The position numbers and the translations under genes are program-made. A DNA stretch of 64,000 nucleotides from Subdoligranulum variabile (GTDB taxonomy: Bacteria; Bacillota; Clostridia; Oscillospirales; Ruminococcaceae). The notes under the pieces are model-generated. The model did not search any database. It saw only the letters and a list, made by a program, of their open reading frames with translations, and was not told where the DNA came from. Positions within the stretch are counted from its first letter, which is position 1; each line of letters begins with the position of its first letter. Positions 33,765 through 42,737 of the stretch are shown piece after piece. The stretch lies in assembly GCA_004554775.1 (NCBI GenBank), contig SFKI01000006.1, forward strand, positions 97,616 through 161,615, given 5' to 3'.

Positions 33765-33856
33765 GGCCGGTACGCACGGCCGTGATCCGTGAACGGCCGG
33801 CAGTAATGAGAAACACGAAAACAGAACCAATCTCGCTGCCAAGCAAATCAGCGGAG
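33765..33856 (+). promoter_or_regulatory. structured gap between rpsJ and rplC
   Basis: Two mutually exclusive hairpins share 33778-33781: GGCCG 33765-33769 with CGGCC 33777-33781, or GGCCGT 33778-33783 with ACGGCC 33793-33798. A third hairpin pairs CTCGCTG 33832-33838 with CAGCGGAG 33849-33856. No promoter or ORF is evident in the 170-base gap. Confidence 0.4.
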
Positions 33857-33911
33857 AGGTCATGTTGATGGGAAACCACCAACCAATAACCTTTACAGGA
33901 GGACAAACACA

Positions 33912-34544
<633 letters not shown>

Positions 34545-34558
34545 AGGAGGAAAACACA

Positions 34559-35179
34559 ATGGCACAGTTTGATGTCGTCGATATGAACGGCAAGAAGGTT
34601 TCCACCGTTGAGCTTTCCGACGCCGTGTTCGGTATCACCCCGAACGAGAAGGCTGTCCACGAGGCAGTCGTCAACTTCCTGGCCAACCAGCGCCAGGGTA
34701 CCCAGAACACCAAGATCCGCAAGGAAGTCCGCGGCGGCGGCAAGAAGCCTTGGCGCCAGAAGGGCACCGGCCACGCTCGTCAGGGCTCTATCCGCGCTCC
34801 GCAGTGGACCCACGGTGGTGTTGCTCTCGGCCCCAAGCCCCGCAGCTACTACTTCACCATCAACAAGAAGGTCAAGCGCCTGGCTCTGCTCAGCGCCCTG
34901 TCTGACAAGGCTGCCAACGGCAACCTGATCGTCGTCGACAAGATCGCCGCCGACGAGTACAAGACCAAGACCGTCGTTGCTTTCCTGGCCGCTGTTGGCG
35001 CAGGCAAGAAGAACCTGATCGTTAACGACACTCTGGACACTAAGTTCGTCAAGAGCGCCGCTAACATCCCCGGTGTCAAGACTGCCGCTACCGGCGTCAA
35101 CACCTACGACGTTGTCAACGCTGACAAGCTGATCCTCAGCCTGGACGCCGCCAAGAAACTTGAGGAGGTATATGCGTGA
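34559..35179 (+). CDS. rplD: 50S ribosomal protein L4
   Basis: Binds 23S rRNA domain I and lines the exit tunnel; in some bacteria it represses its own operon through the leader. 206 residues with the tunnel loop RKEVRGGGKKPWRQKGTGHA followed by RQGSIRAPQWTHGG. Its stop overlaps the rplW start by one base (TGATG), indicating coupling. Confidence 0.98.
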   Translation: MAQFDVVDMNGKKVSTVELSDAVFGITPNEKAVHEAVVNFLANQRQGTQNTKIRKEVRGGGKKPWRQKGTGHARQGSIRAPQWTHGGVALGPKPRSYYFTINKKVKRLALLSALSDKAANGNLIVVDKIAADEYKTKTVVAFLAAVGAGKKNLIVNDTLDTKFVKSAANIPGVKTAATGVNTYDVVNADKLILSLDAAKKLEEVYA

Positions 35180-35472
35180 TGAAATTCGCACAGGACATCG
35201 TTCTCGCCCCCGTCATCACCGAGAACTCCATGGCTGGTATCGCCGATAAGAAGTACACCTTCAAGGTCGCTACCGATGCCACCAAGATCGACGTCGCCAA
35301 GGCAGTTGAAGAACTGTTCGGCGTCAAGGTCGCCAAGGTCAACACCATCTCCGTCCGCGGCCGCTATCGCCGCCAGGGCATGCACGCTGGCTACACTGCC
35401 AAGAGCAAGAAGGCCATCGTCACCCTGACCCCGGACTCCAAGGAGATCGAGTTCTTCAACTCCATGGTTTGA
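35179..35472 (+). CDS. rplW: 50S ribosomal protein L23
   Basis: Lies at the tunnel exit and docks trigger factor and SRP. 97 residues, start MKFAQDIVLAPVITENSMAG; KYTFKVATDATKIDVAKAVE and FFNSMV end are canonical. I start at the ATG at 35179, not the GTG at 35176, because the TGATG overlap with rplD and the GAGGAGG box fit it. Confidence 0.97.
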   Translation: MKFAQDIVLAPVITENSMAGIADKKYTFKVATDATKIDVAKAVEELFGVKVAKVNTISVRGRYRRQGMHAGYTAKSKKAIVTLTPDSKEIEFFNSMV

Positions 35473-35475
35473 TGA

Positions 35476-35540
35476 CCTGATGGCCGCAAGGCCGTCACTC
35501 AGGACCCCGCCGAGGGGTCCGCTTATGGGGATATGACCCC
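35476..35540 (+). promoter_or_regulatory. three hairpins between rplW and rplB
   Basis: CCTGA-GGCC/GGCC-TCAGG (35476-35503), perfect GGACCCC/GGGGTCC (35502-35520), and GGGG/CCCC (35527-35540). No T-tract follows, so these are more likely RNA-stability or processing structures than terminators. Confidence 0.45.
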
Positions 35541-35576
35541 GAGAATAATTCATAAGATAACAACAAGGAGAACATC

Positions 35577-36407
35577 ATGGCTATCAAGAAGTACAAGCCG
35601 ACTACTCCCGGCCGCCGCGACATGACTGTTACTGATTACAGCGTTCTGTCCAAGGTTGCCCCGGAGCGTAGCCTGCTCGAGTCCAAGAAAAAGCATGCCG
35701 GCCGCAACAACACCGGCAAGATCACCGTCCGCCATCACGGCGGCGGCAACCGCGTCAAGTACCGTGTCATCGACTTCAAGCGCAACAAGTTTGATGTCCC
35801 TGCCACTGTCAAGACCCTGGAGTACGATCCGAACCGTTCTGCCTTCATCGCCCTCATCGAGTATGAGGACGGCGTCAAGAGCTACATCCTGGCTCCCGAT
35901 GGTCTGAAGGTTGGCGACCAGGTTATGGCCGGCCCCAACGCCGACATCAAGCCCGGTAACGCCCTGCCCTTCGAGAACATCCCCGTCGGTACCATGATCC
36001 ACAACATCGAGCTGTATCCCGGCAAGGGCGGCCAGCTGGTTCGTTCCGCTGGCGTTATGGCTCAGTTGATGGCTAAGGAAAATGGTTATGCTCTGGTTCG
36101 TCTGCCCTCCGGCGAGATGCGCAATGTTCGTCTGAACTGCATCGCCACCATCGGCGTTGTTTCTAACCTCGACCACGAGAACGTCAACCTGGGCAAGGCT
36201 GGCCGCAAGCGCCACATGGGCGTTCGTCCCGGCAGCCGTGGTTCTGTCATGAACCCCTGCGATCACCCGCACGGCGGTGGCGAAGGCCGCGCCCCGGTTG
36301 GTCATTCCAGCCCGCGTACTCCGTGGGGCAAGCCCGCTCTGGGCCTGAAGACCCGCAAACACAAGGCCCGCAGCGACAAGTTCATTGTCAAGCGCGCCAA
36401 CGGCTAA
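35577..36407 (+). CDS. rplB: 50S ribosomal protein L2
   Basis: Primary 23S-binding protein needed for subunit joining and peptidyl transfer. 276 residues with PTTPGRRDMTVTDYSVLSK, GRNNTGKITVRHHGGGNRVK and the C-terminal catalytic-region motif MNPCDHPHGGGEGRAPVGHS. AAGGAGAAC precedes the start. A 104-base hairpin-rich gap lies before it; rpsS follows after 16 bases. Confidence 0.98.
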   Translation: MAIKKYKPTTPGRRDMTVTDYSVLSKVAPERSLLESKKKHAGRNNTGKITVRHHGGGNRVKYRVIDFKRNKFDVPATVKTLEYDPNRSAFIALIEYEDGVKSYILAPDGLKVGDQVMAGPNADIKPGNALPFENIPVGTMIHNIELYPGKGGQLVRSAGVMAQLMAKENGYALVRLPSGEMRNVRLNCIATIGVVSNLDHENVNLGKAGRKRHMGVRPGSRGSVMNPCDHPHGGGEGRAPVGHSSPRTPWGKPALGLKTRKHKARSDKFIVKRANG

Positions 36408-36423
36408 GGGAGGTTATTGAACA

Positions 36424-36699
36424 ATGTCTAGAAGCACTAAGAAGGGCCCTTACGTTCTGCCTTCCCTGTACAAAAAGGTCGAGGCTATGAACGAGGCTGG
36501 CAAGAAGAGCGTCGTGAAGACCTGGAGCCGTTCCTCCACCATCTTCCCCGAGTTCGTTGGTCACACTTTCGCCGTTCATGACGGCCGCAAGCATGTGCCC
36601 GTATACGTCACCGAGGATATGGTCGGCCACAAGCTGGGCGAGTTTGCACCTACCCGCAAGTTCACCGGCCACGGCGGCGGTAAGACCGCTGGTAAATAA
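36424..36699 (+). CDS. rpsS: 30S ribosomal protein S19
   Basis: Forms a head complex with S13, which is notable because S13 in this operon is shortened. 91 residues: SRSTKKGPYVLPSLYKKVEA, WSRSSTIFPEFVGHTFAVHD and GEFAPTRKFTGHGG are canonical. GGGAGG precedes the ATG. Confidence 0.98.
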   Translation: MSRSTKKGPYVLPSLYKKVEAMNEAGKKSVVKTWSRSSTIFPEFVGHTFAVHDGRKHVPVYVTEDMVGHKLGEFAPTRKFTGHGGGKTAGK

Positions 36700-36716
36700 G
36701 AGAGGAGGAACATCGA

Positions 36717-37052
36717 ATGGAAGCACGGGCAATTCTTCGTTACGCCCGCATTAGTCCCCGTAAGGTTTCAATCGTGATGGACCTCATCCGTAACAAACCC
36801 CTGGACGAAGCGCTGGCTATCTTGCAGTACACCCCGAAGGCCGCCTGCGAGCCCCTTCTCAAACTGGTGAACTCTGCTGCCGCTAATGCGGAAAACAACT
36901 TCAACATGGATCGCAACAATCTCTACGTCGCAGAATGCTACGTCTGCCCCGGCCCCACCCTCAAGCGCATCATGCCCCGGGACCACGGCCGTGCCTATCG
37001 CATTTTGAAGCGCACCAGCCACATGACTGTTGTGCTGAAAGAGAAAGAGTAA
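36717..37052 (+). CDS. rplV: 50S ribosomal protein L22
   Basis: Contacts all 23S domains; its beta-hairpin narrows the exit tunnel. 111 residues: RYARISPRKVSIVMDLIRNK, LKLVNSAAANAENN and the tunnel hairpin PGPTLKRIMPRDHGRAYRIL. AGAGGAGG precedes the ATG; rpsC follows after 12 bases. Confidence 0.98.
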   Translation: MEARAILRYARISPRKVSIVMDLIRNKPLDEALAILQYTPKAACEPLLKLVNSAAANAENNFNMDRNNLYVAECYVCPGPTLKRIMPRDHGRAYRILKRTSHMTVVLKEKE

Positions 37053-37064
37053 GGAGGTAAACAA

Positions 37065-37769
37065 ATGGGCCAGAAAGTCAATCCCCACGGCATGCGCGTG
37101 GGTGTCATCAAAGATTGGGACAGCCGCTGGTTTACCTCTAAGCAGGCATTCGGCGACACCCTGGTCGAGGATCACAAGATCCGCAAGACCCTGAAGAAGC
37201 AGCTGTACGCTGCTGGCGTCCCCAAGATCGAGATCGAGCGTACCGTCGACAGCCAGACTGGCGCACCCCGCGTGAAGGTCAATGTCTTCTGCGCTAAGCC
37301 CGGTATCGTTATCGGCAAGGGCGGCGCTGAGAGCGCTAAGATCGAGAAGCAGCTCGCCAAGCTGACCGGCAAGGCCGTCAACCTCAACATCATCGAGGTC
37401 AAGGGCACTTCCACCAACGCTCAGCTGGTTGCTGAGGACGTCGCTTCTCAGCTGGAGCGCCGTATCGCTTTCCGCCGCGCCATGAAGCAGGCCATCCGCA
37501 ATGCCATGCAGCCCCGTGACCGCAGCGCCACGCCTGCCAAGGGTATCAAGGTCACCTGCTCCGGCCGTCTGGCTGGCGCCGACATCGCCCGCACCGAGAG
37601 CTATCATGAGGGTACCATCCCCCTGCAGACCCTGCGTGCCGATATCGACTACGGCTTTGCTGAGGCCAACACCACCTATGGTAAGGTTGGCGTCAAGGTT
37701 TGGATCTACAAAGGCGAGATCCTGAAGGGCGCCAAAGCCCCCGCCAAGAAGGAAGGAGGCAAACAGTAA
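37065..37769 (+). CDS. rpsC: 30S ribosomal protein S3
   Basis: Shapes the mRNA entry tunnel and has helicase activity with S4 and S5. 234 residues: GQKVNPHGMRVGVIKDWDSR, the KH-domain loop IVIGKGGAESAKIEKQ, and the C-terminal domain GRLAGADIARTESYHEG. A lysine/alanine tail of about ten residues follows. Its last base is the first base of rplP (TAATG). Confidence 0.98.
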   Translation: MGQKVNPHGMRVGVIKDWDSRWFTSKQAFGDTLVEDHKIRKTLKKQLYAAGVPKIEIERTVDSQTGAPRVKVNVFCAKPGIVIGKGGAESAKIEKQLAKLTGKAVNLNIIEVKGTSTNAQLVAEDVASQLERRIAFRRAMKQAIRNAMQPRDRSATPAKGIKVTCSGRLAGADIARTESYHEGTIPLQTLRADIDYGFAEANTTYGKVGVKVWIYKGEILKGAKAPAKKEGGKQ

Positions 37770-38209
37770 TGTTACTGCCGAAGCGTGTTAAGTACCGCCG
37801 CGTCCAGCGCGGCCGCATGACCGGTAAGGCCATGCGTGGCAACAAGGTCAACCAGGGCGATTACGGTCTGGTTGCTCTCGAGCCGGCTTGGATCACCTCC
37901 AACCAGATCGAGGCAGCTCGTGTTGCTATGACCCGTTATATCAAGCGTGGTGGTAAGGTCTGGATCAAGATCTTCCCCGACAAGCCCGTTACTGAGAAGC
38001 CGGCCGGCACTCGTATGGGTTCTGGTAAAGGCAGCCCGGAGTACTGGGTAGCCGTCGTTAAGCCGGGCCGCGTGCTCTTCGAGCTGGCTGATGTCAGCGA
38101 GGATGTTGCCCGCGAGGCTCTGCGTCTGGCCAGCCACAAGCTGCCGGTCCGCTGCAAATTCGTCAAGCGCGAAGAGCTTGACACCGTAAAGGAGGGTGAC
38201 GCTGAATGA
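37769..38209 (+). CDS. rplP: 50S ribosomal protein L16
   Basis: Organises the A-site side of the 50S. 146 residues starting MLLPKRVKYRRVQRGRMTGK, with RYIKRGGKVWIKIFPDKPVT and GSGKGSPEYWVAVVKPGR. The ATG at 37769 follows AAGGAGG and overlaps the rpsC stop by one base; longer in-frame starts inside rpsC are not needed. Confidence 0.97.
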   Translation: MLLPKRVKYRRVQRGRMTGKAMRGNKVNQGDYGLVALEPAWITSNQIEAARVAMTRYIKRGGKVWIKIFPDKPVTEKPAGTRMGSGKGSPEYWVAVVKPGRVLFELADVSEDVAREALRLASHKLPVRCKFVKREELDTVKEGDAE

Positions 38210-38403
38210 AAGCTACTGAACTGCGCGAAATGACCGATGTAGAGCTGAACAAGCAGCTCAAGGACCTGAAGGCCGAGCTCTTCAACCTGCGCTTTCAGCA
38301 CACCATCCACCAGCTGGATAACCCCATTCGCATCGAGGCCGTTAAGAAGGACATCGCCCGCGTGATGACCGTTCTGGCTGAGAAGAATGCGAAAAACGCG
38401 TAA
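38206..38403 (+). CDS. rpmC: 50S ribosomal protein L29
   Basis: Small helical protein at the tunnel exit next to L23. 65 residues: KATELREMTDVELNKQLKDL and FNLRFQHTIHQLDNPIRIEA are typical. It overlaps rplP by four bases (ATGA), with AAAGGAGG inside the rplP end. Confidence 0.97.
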   Translation: MKATELREMTDVELNKQLKDLKAELFNLRFQHTIHQLDNPIRIEAVKKDIARVMTVLAEKNAKNA

Positions 38404-38418
38404 GAGGGAGGGTAAAAC

Positions 38419-38673
38419 ATGGAACGTAATCTGAGAAAGACCCGTGTGGGCGTCGTTGTCTCCGACAAGATGGACAAAACCATCGTCGTCGCTGTTAAGG
38501 ACAGCGTCCAGCACCCTCTGTACAAGAAGATCCTGAAGCGCACCAAGAAGTTCAAGGCCCATGATGAGAACAACGAAGCCGGCATCGGTGACCGCGTTGA
38601 GATCATGGAGACCCGCAAGATCTCCAAGGACGTGAACTGGCGTCTCGTCAAGATCATCGAGAAAGCAAAATAA
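38419..38673 (+). CDS. rpsQ: 30S ribosomal protein S17
   Basis: Early-binding 16S assembly protein with an OB fold. 84 residues: RKTRVGVVVSDKMDKTIVVA, KRTKKFKAHDENNEAGIGDR and ETRKISKDVNWRLVKIIEKA. AGAGGGAGG lies before the ATG. Confidence 0.98.
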   Translation: MERNLRKTRVGVVVSDKMDKTIVVAVKDSVQHPLYKKILKRTKKFKAHDENNEAGIGDRVEIMETRKISKDVNWRLVKIIEKAK

Positions 38674-38706
38674 TCAGCCTGGTACTTTGAAAGGAGGACC
38701 TGAAAG

Positions 38707-39075
38707 ATGGTTCAGATGCAAACTTATCTCAAAGTGGCCGACAATACCGGTGCTAAGGAGTTAATGTGCTTCCGTGTACTGGGCGGTACCCGCAAGAGAT
38801 ACGCAAACATCGGTGACATCGTGGTTTGCAGCGTCAAGAAAGCTGCTCCCGGTGGCACTGTGAAAAAGGGCGACGTGGTCAAGGCCGTCATCGTCCGTAG
38901 CAAGCATGGCCTGCGTCGTGACGACGGCTCCTACATCCGTTTTGATGAGAACGCCGCTGTTATCGTCATGGCCGACAAGAGCCCCAAGGGCACTCGTATC
39001 TTTGGACCCGTCGCTCGCGAGCTGCGCGACGCTGGCTTCACCAAGATCCTGAGCCTGGCTCCCGAATCGCTGTAA
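38707..39075 (+). CDS. rplN: 50S ribosomal protein L14
   Basis: Interface protein forming bridges with 16S rRNA and the RsfS binding site. 122 residues: MVQMQTYLKVADNTGAKELM, FDENAAVIVMADKSPKGTRI and ELRDAGFTKILSLAPE. Opens the spc part of the operon; AAAGGAGG precedes it. Confidence 0.98.
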   Translation: MVQMQTYLKVADNTGAKELMCFRVLGGTRKRYANIGDIVVCSVKKAAPGGTVKKGDVVKAVIVRSKHGLRRDDGSYIRFDENAAVIVMADKSPKGTRIFGPVARELRDAGFTKILSLAPESL

Positions 39076-39090
39076 GGAGGTTTTAATTAA

Positions 39091-39405
39091 ATGAATAATC
39101 TTCATGTTAAAACCGGCGACAACGTAATGGTCATCTCCGGCAAGGATAAGGGCAAGACCGGTAAGGTTTTGCAGACCTCCCCCAAAGAGGGCAAGGTCAT
39201 CGTGGAAGGCCTGAACATGGTCACCAAGCACGTCAAGCCTCGCCGTCAGGGTGAGCAGGGCGGCATTGTCAAGGCCGAGGGCGCTATCTACGCCTGCAAG
39301 GTTATGCCTGTTTGCCCCAAGTGCGGCAAGGCTACCCGCGTTGGTCATTCTGTCAAGGACGGCAAGACCGTCCGCGTTTGCCGCAAGTGCGGCGCTGAAC
39401 TGTAA
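39091..39405 (+). CDS. rplX: 50S ribosomal protein L24
   Basis: Assembly initiator with a KOW domain (HVKTGDNVMVISGKDKGKTG). 104 residues. The C-terminus carries two CxxC pairs (CPKCGKATRVG, CRKCGAEL), so this is the zinc-binding form. TAAGGAGG lies ten bases before the ATG. Confidence 0.98.
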   Translation: MNNLHVKTGDNVMVISGKDKGKTGKVLQTSPKEGKVIVEGLNMVTKHVKPRRQGEQGGIVKAEGAIYACKVMPVCPKCGKATRVGHSVKDGKTVRVCRKCGAEL

Positions 39406-39419
39406 GGGAGGAGTACACA

Positions 39420-39959
39420 ATGGCACGTTTGAAAGAACAGTATGTCAACGAGATCGCTCCGGCCCTGAACAAGAAGTTCGGCTACAAGAGCGTTATGCAG
39501 ATCCCCAAGCTGGATAAGGTCATCATCAACGTTGCTGCTGGCGAAGCTAAAGAGAACGCCAAGGTCATCGACGCCATCGTCGCCGACCTGGGCCAGATCA
39601 CCGGCCAGAAGGCCATCGTCTGCAAAGCCCGCAAGAGCGTTGCAAACTTCAAGCTGCGCGAGGGCATGCCCATCGGCGCAAAGGTCACCCTGCGTGGTGA
39701 GCGTATGTACGAGTTCGTCGATCGCCTGTTTAACGTCGCTCTGCCTCGTGTCCGCGACTTCCGCGGCATCAATGGCAACTCCTTCGACGGCCGCGGCAAC
39801 TACGCCTTCGGCCTGAAGGAACAGATCATCTTCCCCGAGATCGACTTCGACAAGGTCGACGCGATCCGTGGTATGGACATCTGCTTCGTTACCACCGCCA
39901 AGACCGACGAAGAGGCCAAAGAGCTGCTGAAGGCTCTGGGCGCTCCGTTCGCTAACTAA
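39420..39959 (+). CDS. rplE: 50S ribosomal protein L5
   Basis: Binds 5S rRNA and, in the assembled ribosome, contacts S13 to form intersubunit bridge B1b; the S13 of this window is shortened. 179 residues, canonical: VMQIPKLDKVIINVAAGEAK, ARKSVANFKLREGMPIGAKV, LPRVRDFRGINGNSFDGRGN and GMDICFVTTAKTDEEAKELL. GGGAGG precedes the start. Confidence 0.98.
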   Translation: MARLKEQYVNEIAPALNKKFGYKSVMQIPKLDKVIINVAAGEAKENAKVIDAIVADLGQITGQKAIVCKARKSVANFKLREGMPIGAKVTLRGERMYEFVDRLFNVALPRVRDFRGINGNSFDGRGNYAFGLKEQIIFPEIDFDKVDAIRGMDICFVTTAKTDEEAKELLKALGAPFAN

Positions 39960-39973
39960 GGGAGGGAACCACA

Positions 39974-40159
39974 ATGGCAAAACTTTCTATGAAGCTCAAG
40001 CAGCAGGCACCTGCCAAGTTCTCGACCCGCGCTTACAACCGCTGCAAGATCTGCGGTCGTCCCCATGCTTACCTGCGCAAGTACGGTGTCTGCCGTATCT
40101 GCTTCCGTGAGCTGGCTTACAAGGGCGAGATCCCCGGCGTCAAGAAGGCTTCCTGGTAA
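39974..40159 (+). CDS. rpsZ: 30S ribosomal protein S14, zinc type
   Basis: Head protein, short zinc-ribbon form. 61 residues with CKICGRPHAYLRKYGVCRIC, giving the four zinc ligands. Ends VKKASW, as is usual. Symbol rpsN is also used. A 67-base gap with no clear structure leads to rpsH. Confidence 0.98.
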   Translation: MAKLSMKLKQQAPAKFSTRAYNRCKICGRPHAYLRKYGVCRICFRELAYKGEIPGVKKASW

Positions 40160-40226
40160 GCCCCTTGATTGCTTCTGTCTGAACGAATAACAACACTCTT
40201 AAACACAACCTAAGGAGGTTAGTGGC

Positions 40227-40625
40227 ATGCAAATCACCGATCCTATCGCGGACCTGCTGACCCGCATCCGCAACGCAAGCACTGCCAAACACCCTTCCGT
40301 GGAAATCCCTGCTTCCAACCTGAAGAAGGCTATCTGCCAGATCCTGGTTGATGAGGGTTACATCAAGGGTATGAAAGTGACCGAGGACAACAAGCAGGGG
40401 ATCATCACCCTGACCCTGAAGTACCAGGAGAACGGTACTCCGGTCATCGCTGGCCTGAAGCGCGTTTCTAAGCCGGGCCTGCGTATTTACACCAACTGCG
40501 AAGATATGCCTAAGGTCATGAAGGGCCTGGGCACCGCAATCATCTCCACTTCTAAAGGCGTCATGACCGACAAGGCTGCCCGCGCAGCTCACGTCGGCGG
40601 TGAAGTTCTCGCCTTTGTGTGGTAA
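40227..40625 (+). CDS. rpsH: 30S ribosomal protein S8
   Basis: Binds the 16S central domain and in some bacteria represses the spc operon. 132 residues: DPIADLLTRIRNASTAKHPS, ISTSKGVMTDKAARAAHVGG and the C-terminal EVLAFVW. TAAGGAGG precedes the ATG. Confidence 0.98.
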   Translation: MQITDPIADLLTRIRNASTAKHPSVEIPASNLKKAICQILVDEGYIKGMKVTEDNKQGIITLTLKYQENGTPVIAGLKRVSKPGLRIYTNCEDMPKVMKGLGTAIISTSKGVMTDKAARAAHVGGEVLAFVW

Positions 40626-40641
40626 GAAAGGGGTATAGACA

Positions 40642-41190
40642 ATGTCGAGAATTGGAAGAAAACCCATCGTCGTTCCCGCCGGTGTGGAAGTTAAGGTCGA
40701 TGCGGCCGAGCACGCCATCACCGTTAAGGGCCCCAAGGGTACCCTGCATTCCAAATTTCATCCTCTGATGAATGTTGCTGTCGAGGGCAATGAGATTTTG
40801 GTTACCCGCCCCAATGACGAGAAGGAGGCCCGCAGCCTCCATGGCCTGACCCGCACCCTCATCCACAACATGGTCGTCGGTGTTACCGAGGGCTTCCGCA
40901 AGGACCTGGAGATCCAGGGCGTTGGCTACCGTGCTGCTAAGCAGGGCAACAAGCTGACCCTGACCCTGGGCTTCTCTCATCCCGTTGAGTTTGAGGAAAC
41001 CGATACCATCAAGATCGAGCTGAAAGATGCTCTGCACTTCAGCATCGTCGGTATCGACAAGCAGGAAGTCGGCCAGTACGCTGCCGAAGTCCGTGGCAAG
41101 CGCCCGCCCGAGCCGTACAAGGGCAAGGGTATCCGCTATGTTGGCGAGTATGTCATCCGTAAGGAAGGCAAAGCCGGCAAGGGTAAATAA
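40642..41190 (+). CDS. rplF: 50S ribosomal protein L6
   Basis: Two-domain protein near the factor-binding site. 182 residues: SRIGRKPIVVPAGVEVKVDA, LEIQGVGYRAAKQGNKLTLT and the signature PEPYKGKGIRYVGEYV. Ends in a short Lys/Gly tail. Ribosome site AAAGGGG. Confidence 0.98.
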   Translation: MSRIGRKPIVVPAGVEVKVDAAEHAITVKGPKGTLHSKFHPLMNVAVEGNEILVTRPNDEKEARSLHGLTRTLIHNMVVGVTEGFRKDLEIQGVGYRAAKQGNKLTLTLGFSHPVEFEETDTIKIELKDALHFSIVGIDKQEVGQYAAEVRGKRPPEPYKGKGIRYVGEYVIRKEGKAGKGK

Positions 41191-41208
41191 TAGGAGAGGA
41201 GAAACATT

Positions 41209-41568
41209 ATGGTCAATAAGGCTGATAAGAACATCGCTCGTCTGCGCCGTCACCGCCGTGTTCGCGGTAAGATCAGCGGCACTGCCGAGCGTCCCCGTCT
41301 GGATGTTTTCCGCTCTGCCAAGCACATCTACGCTCAGGTCATCGATGATGTCCAGGGCGTTACCCTGGCCAGCGCATCCAGCATGGACAAAGATTTCAAC
41401 GCTTATGGCGGCAACGTTGAGGCCGCTAAGAAGGTTGGCGAGGCCATCGCCAAGAAGTGCCTCGAAAAGGGCATTACCGAAGTGGTCTATGACCGCGGCG
41501 GTTTCGTCTACCAGGGCCGCGTTCAGGCACTCGCCGAGGGTGCCCGCGAAGCCGGCCTGAAGCTGTAA
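41209..41568 (+). CDS. rplR: 50S ribosomal protein L18
   Basis: 5S rRNA-binding protein of the central protuberance. 119 residues: RLRRHRRVRGKISGTAERPR, LDVFRSAKHIYAQVIDD and YDRGGFVYQGRVQALAEGAR. GAGAGGAG precedes it. Confidence 0.98.
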   Translation: MVNKADKNIARLRRHRRVRGKISGTAERPRLDVFRSAKHIYAQVIDDVQGVTLASASSMDKDFNAYGGNVEAAKKVGEAIAKKCLEKGITEVVYDRGGFVYQGRVQALAEGAREAGLKL

Positions 41569-41584
41569 GGAGGGAGAAGATACT

Positions 41585-42088
41585 ATGGCCATGCAGAGAA
41601 GACAAGAAGATGACGGCATGATCACCAAGGTCGTCTCCATCAACCGCGTTTCCAAGACTGTCAAGGGCGGCCGCGTTATGAAGTTCGCTGCTCTGATCGT
41701 CGTTGGCGACGGCAAGGGCAACATCGGCTACGGCGTCGGCAAGTCCGGCGAAGTTCCCGAGGCCATCCGTAAGGGTGAGGGTGCTGCCAAGAAGAACATG
41801 CGCAAGGTCTGCCTGAAGGGCAGCACCATTCCTCACGAGATCGTCGGCGAGTTCGGCGCAGGCCGCGTTCTGATGCGTCCGGCTGCCCCCGGTACCGGCG
41901 TTCTGGCTGGCGGCCCCGTCCGTGCCGTCCTCGAGTGCGCTGGCATTAAGGACATTCGTGCCAAGAGCCTGCGCTCCAACAACCCCATCAACGTCACTGC
42001 TGCTACCTTCGCTGGCCTGTGCGGCCTGACTGACGCCGAGAGCGTCGCGGCCAAGCGTGGCAAGACCGTTGCCGAGATCCTGGGCTAA
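41585..42088 (+). CDS. rpsE: 30S ribosomal protein S5
   Basis: Decoding-fidelity protein lining the mRNA entry. 167 residues: VVSINRVSKTVKGGRVMKFA, DGKGNIGYGVGKSGEVPEAI and HEIVGEFGAGRVLMRPAAPG. Ribosome site AAGGAGG ahead of the ATG. Confidence 0.98.
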   Translation: MAMQRRQEDDGMITKVVSINRVSKTVKGGRVMKFAALIVVGDGKGNIGYGVGKSGEVPEAIRKGEGAAKKNMRKVCLKGSTIPHEIVGEFGAGRVLMRPAAPGTGVLAGGPVRAVLECAGIKDIRAKSLRSNNPINVTAATFAGLCGLTDAESVAAKRGKTVAEILG

Positions 42089-42101
42089 GGAGGGTATTAC
42101 A

Positions 42102-42281
42102 ATGGAAAAAGTTACCATTCGTCTCGCCAAGAGCCTGATCGGCCGCGGCAAAGAGCAGATCGCCGTTGCCCACTCCCTGGGCCTGAACCGCCCCGGTGAG
42201 GTTACCGAGCAGCCTGACAACGCAGCCACCCAGGGAAAGATCGCTAAGATCGCCCACCTGGTTGTCGTTACCAAGGCATAA
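42102..42281 (+). CDS. rpmD: 50S ribosomal protein L30
   Basis: 59 residues: MEKVTIRLAKSLIGRGKEQI, then LGLNRPGEVTEQPDNAATQG. I start at the ATG at 42102 after AAGGAGG; an upstream in-frame start lies inside rpsE. It keeps the usual position between S5 and L15. Confidence 0.97.
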   Translation: MEKVTIRLAKSLIGRGKEQIAVAHSLGLNRPGEVTEQPDNAATQGKIAKIAHLVVVTKA

Positions 42282-42298
42282 TGCAAGGAGGTGCAAGC

Positions 42299-42736
42299 AT
42301 GAAACTTCACGAACTGAAAGCGTCCGCTGGCGCCCGTAAGGCCGTGACCCGCAAGGGCCGCGGTGCTGGCTCCGGCAACGGCAAGACCGCTGGCTTCGGC
42401 CACAAGGGTCAGAAGGCTCGCTCCGGCGTCAAGAAGGCTGGCTTCGAAGGCGGCCAGATGCCTTTGCAGCGTCGCCTGCCGAAGCGCGGCTTCAACAACA
42501 TTTTCGCAACCAAGTATGTTACCATTAAGGTATCCGACCTCGAGAAGTTCGAGGCTGGTGCGACTGTCGATACCGAGGCTCTGCTGAACGCCGGCATCAT
42601 CTCCAAGACGCTGGACGGCGTCAAGGTCCTGGGCAATGGCGAGCTGACCAAGGCACTCAACGTCAAGGTTGCCGCTTACACGGCCTCCGCCAAAGAAAAA
42701 ATCGAGAAAGCTGGCGGGAAGGCTGAGGTGATGTAA
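42299..42736 (+). CDS. rplO: 50S ribosomal protein L15
   Basis: Late assembly protein. 145 residues with the Gly/Lys/Arg-rich N-terminal extension RKGRGAGSGNGKTAGFGHKG, GFEGGQMPLQRRLPKRGFNN and the C-terminal helical domain. ATG at 42299 after AAGGAGG. Its stop is one base from the GTG of secY. Confidence 0.98.
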   Translation: MKLHELKASAGARKAVTRKGRGAGSGNGKTAGFGHKGQKARSGVKKAGFEGGQMPLQRRLPKRGFNNIFATKYVTIKVSDLEKFEAGATVDTEALLNAGIISKTLDGVKVLGNGELTKALNVKVAAYTASAKEKIEKAGGKAEVM

Positions 42737-42737
42737 G

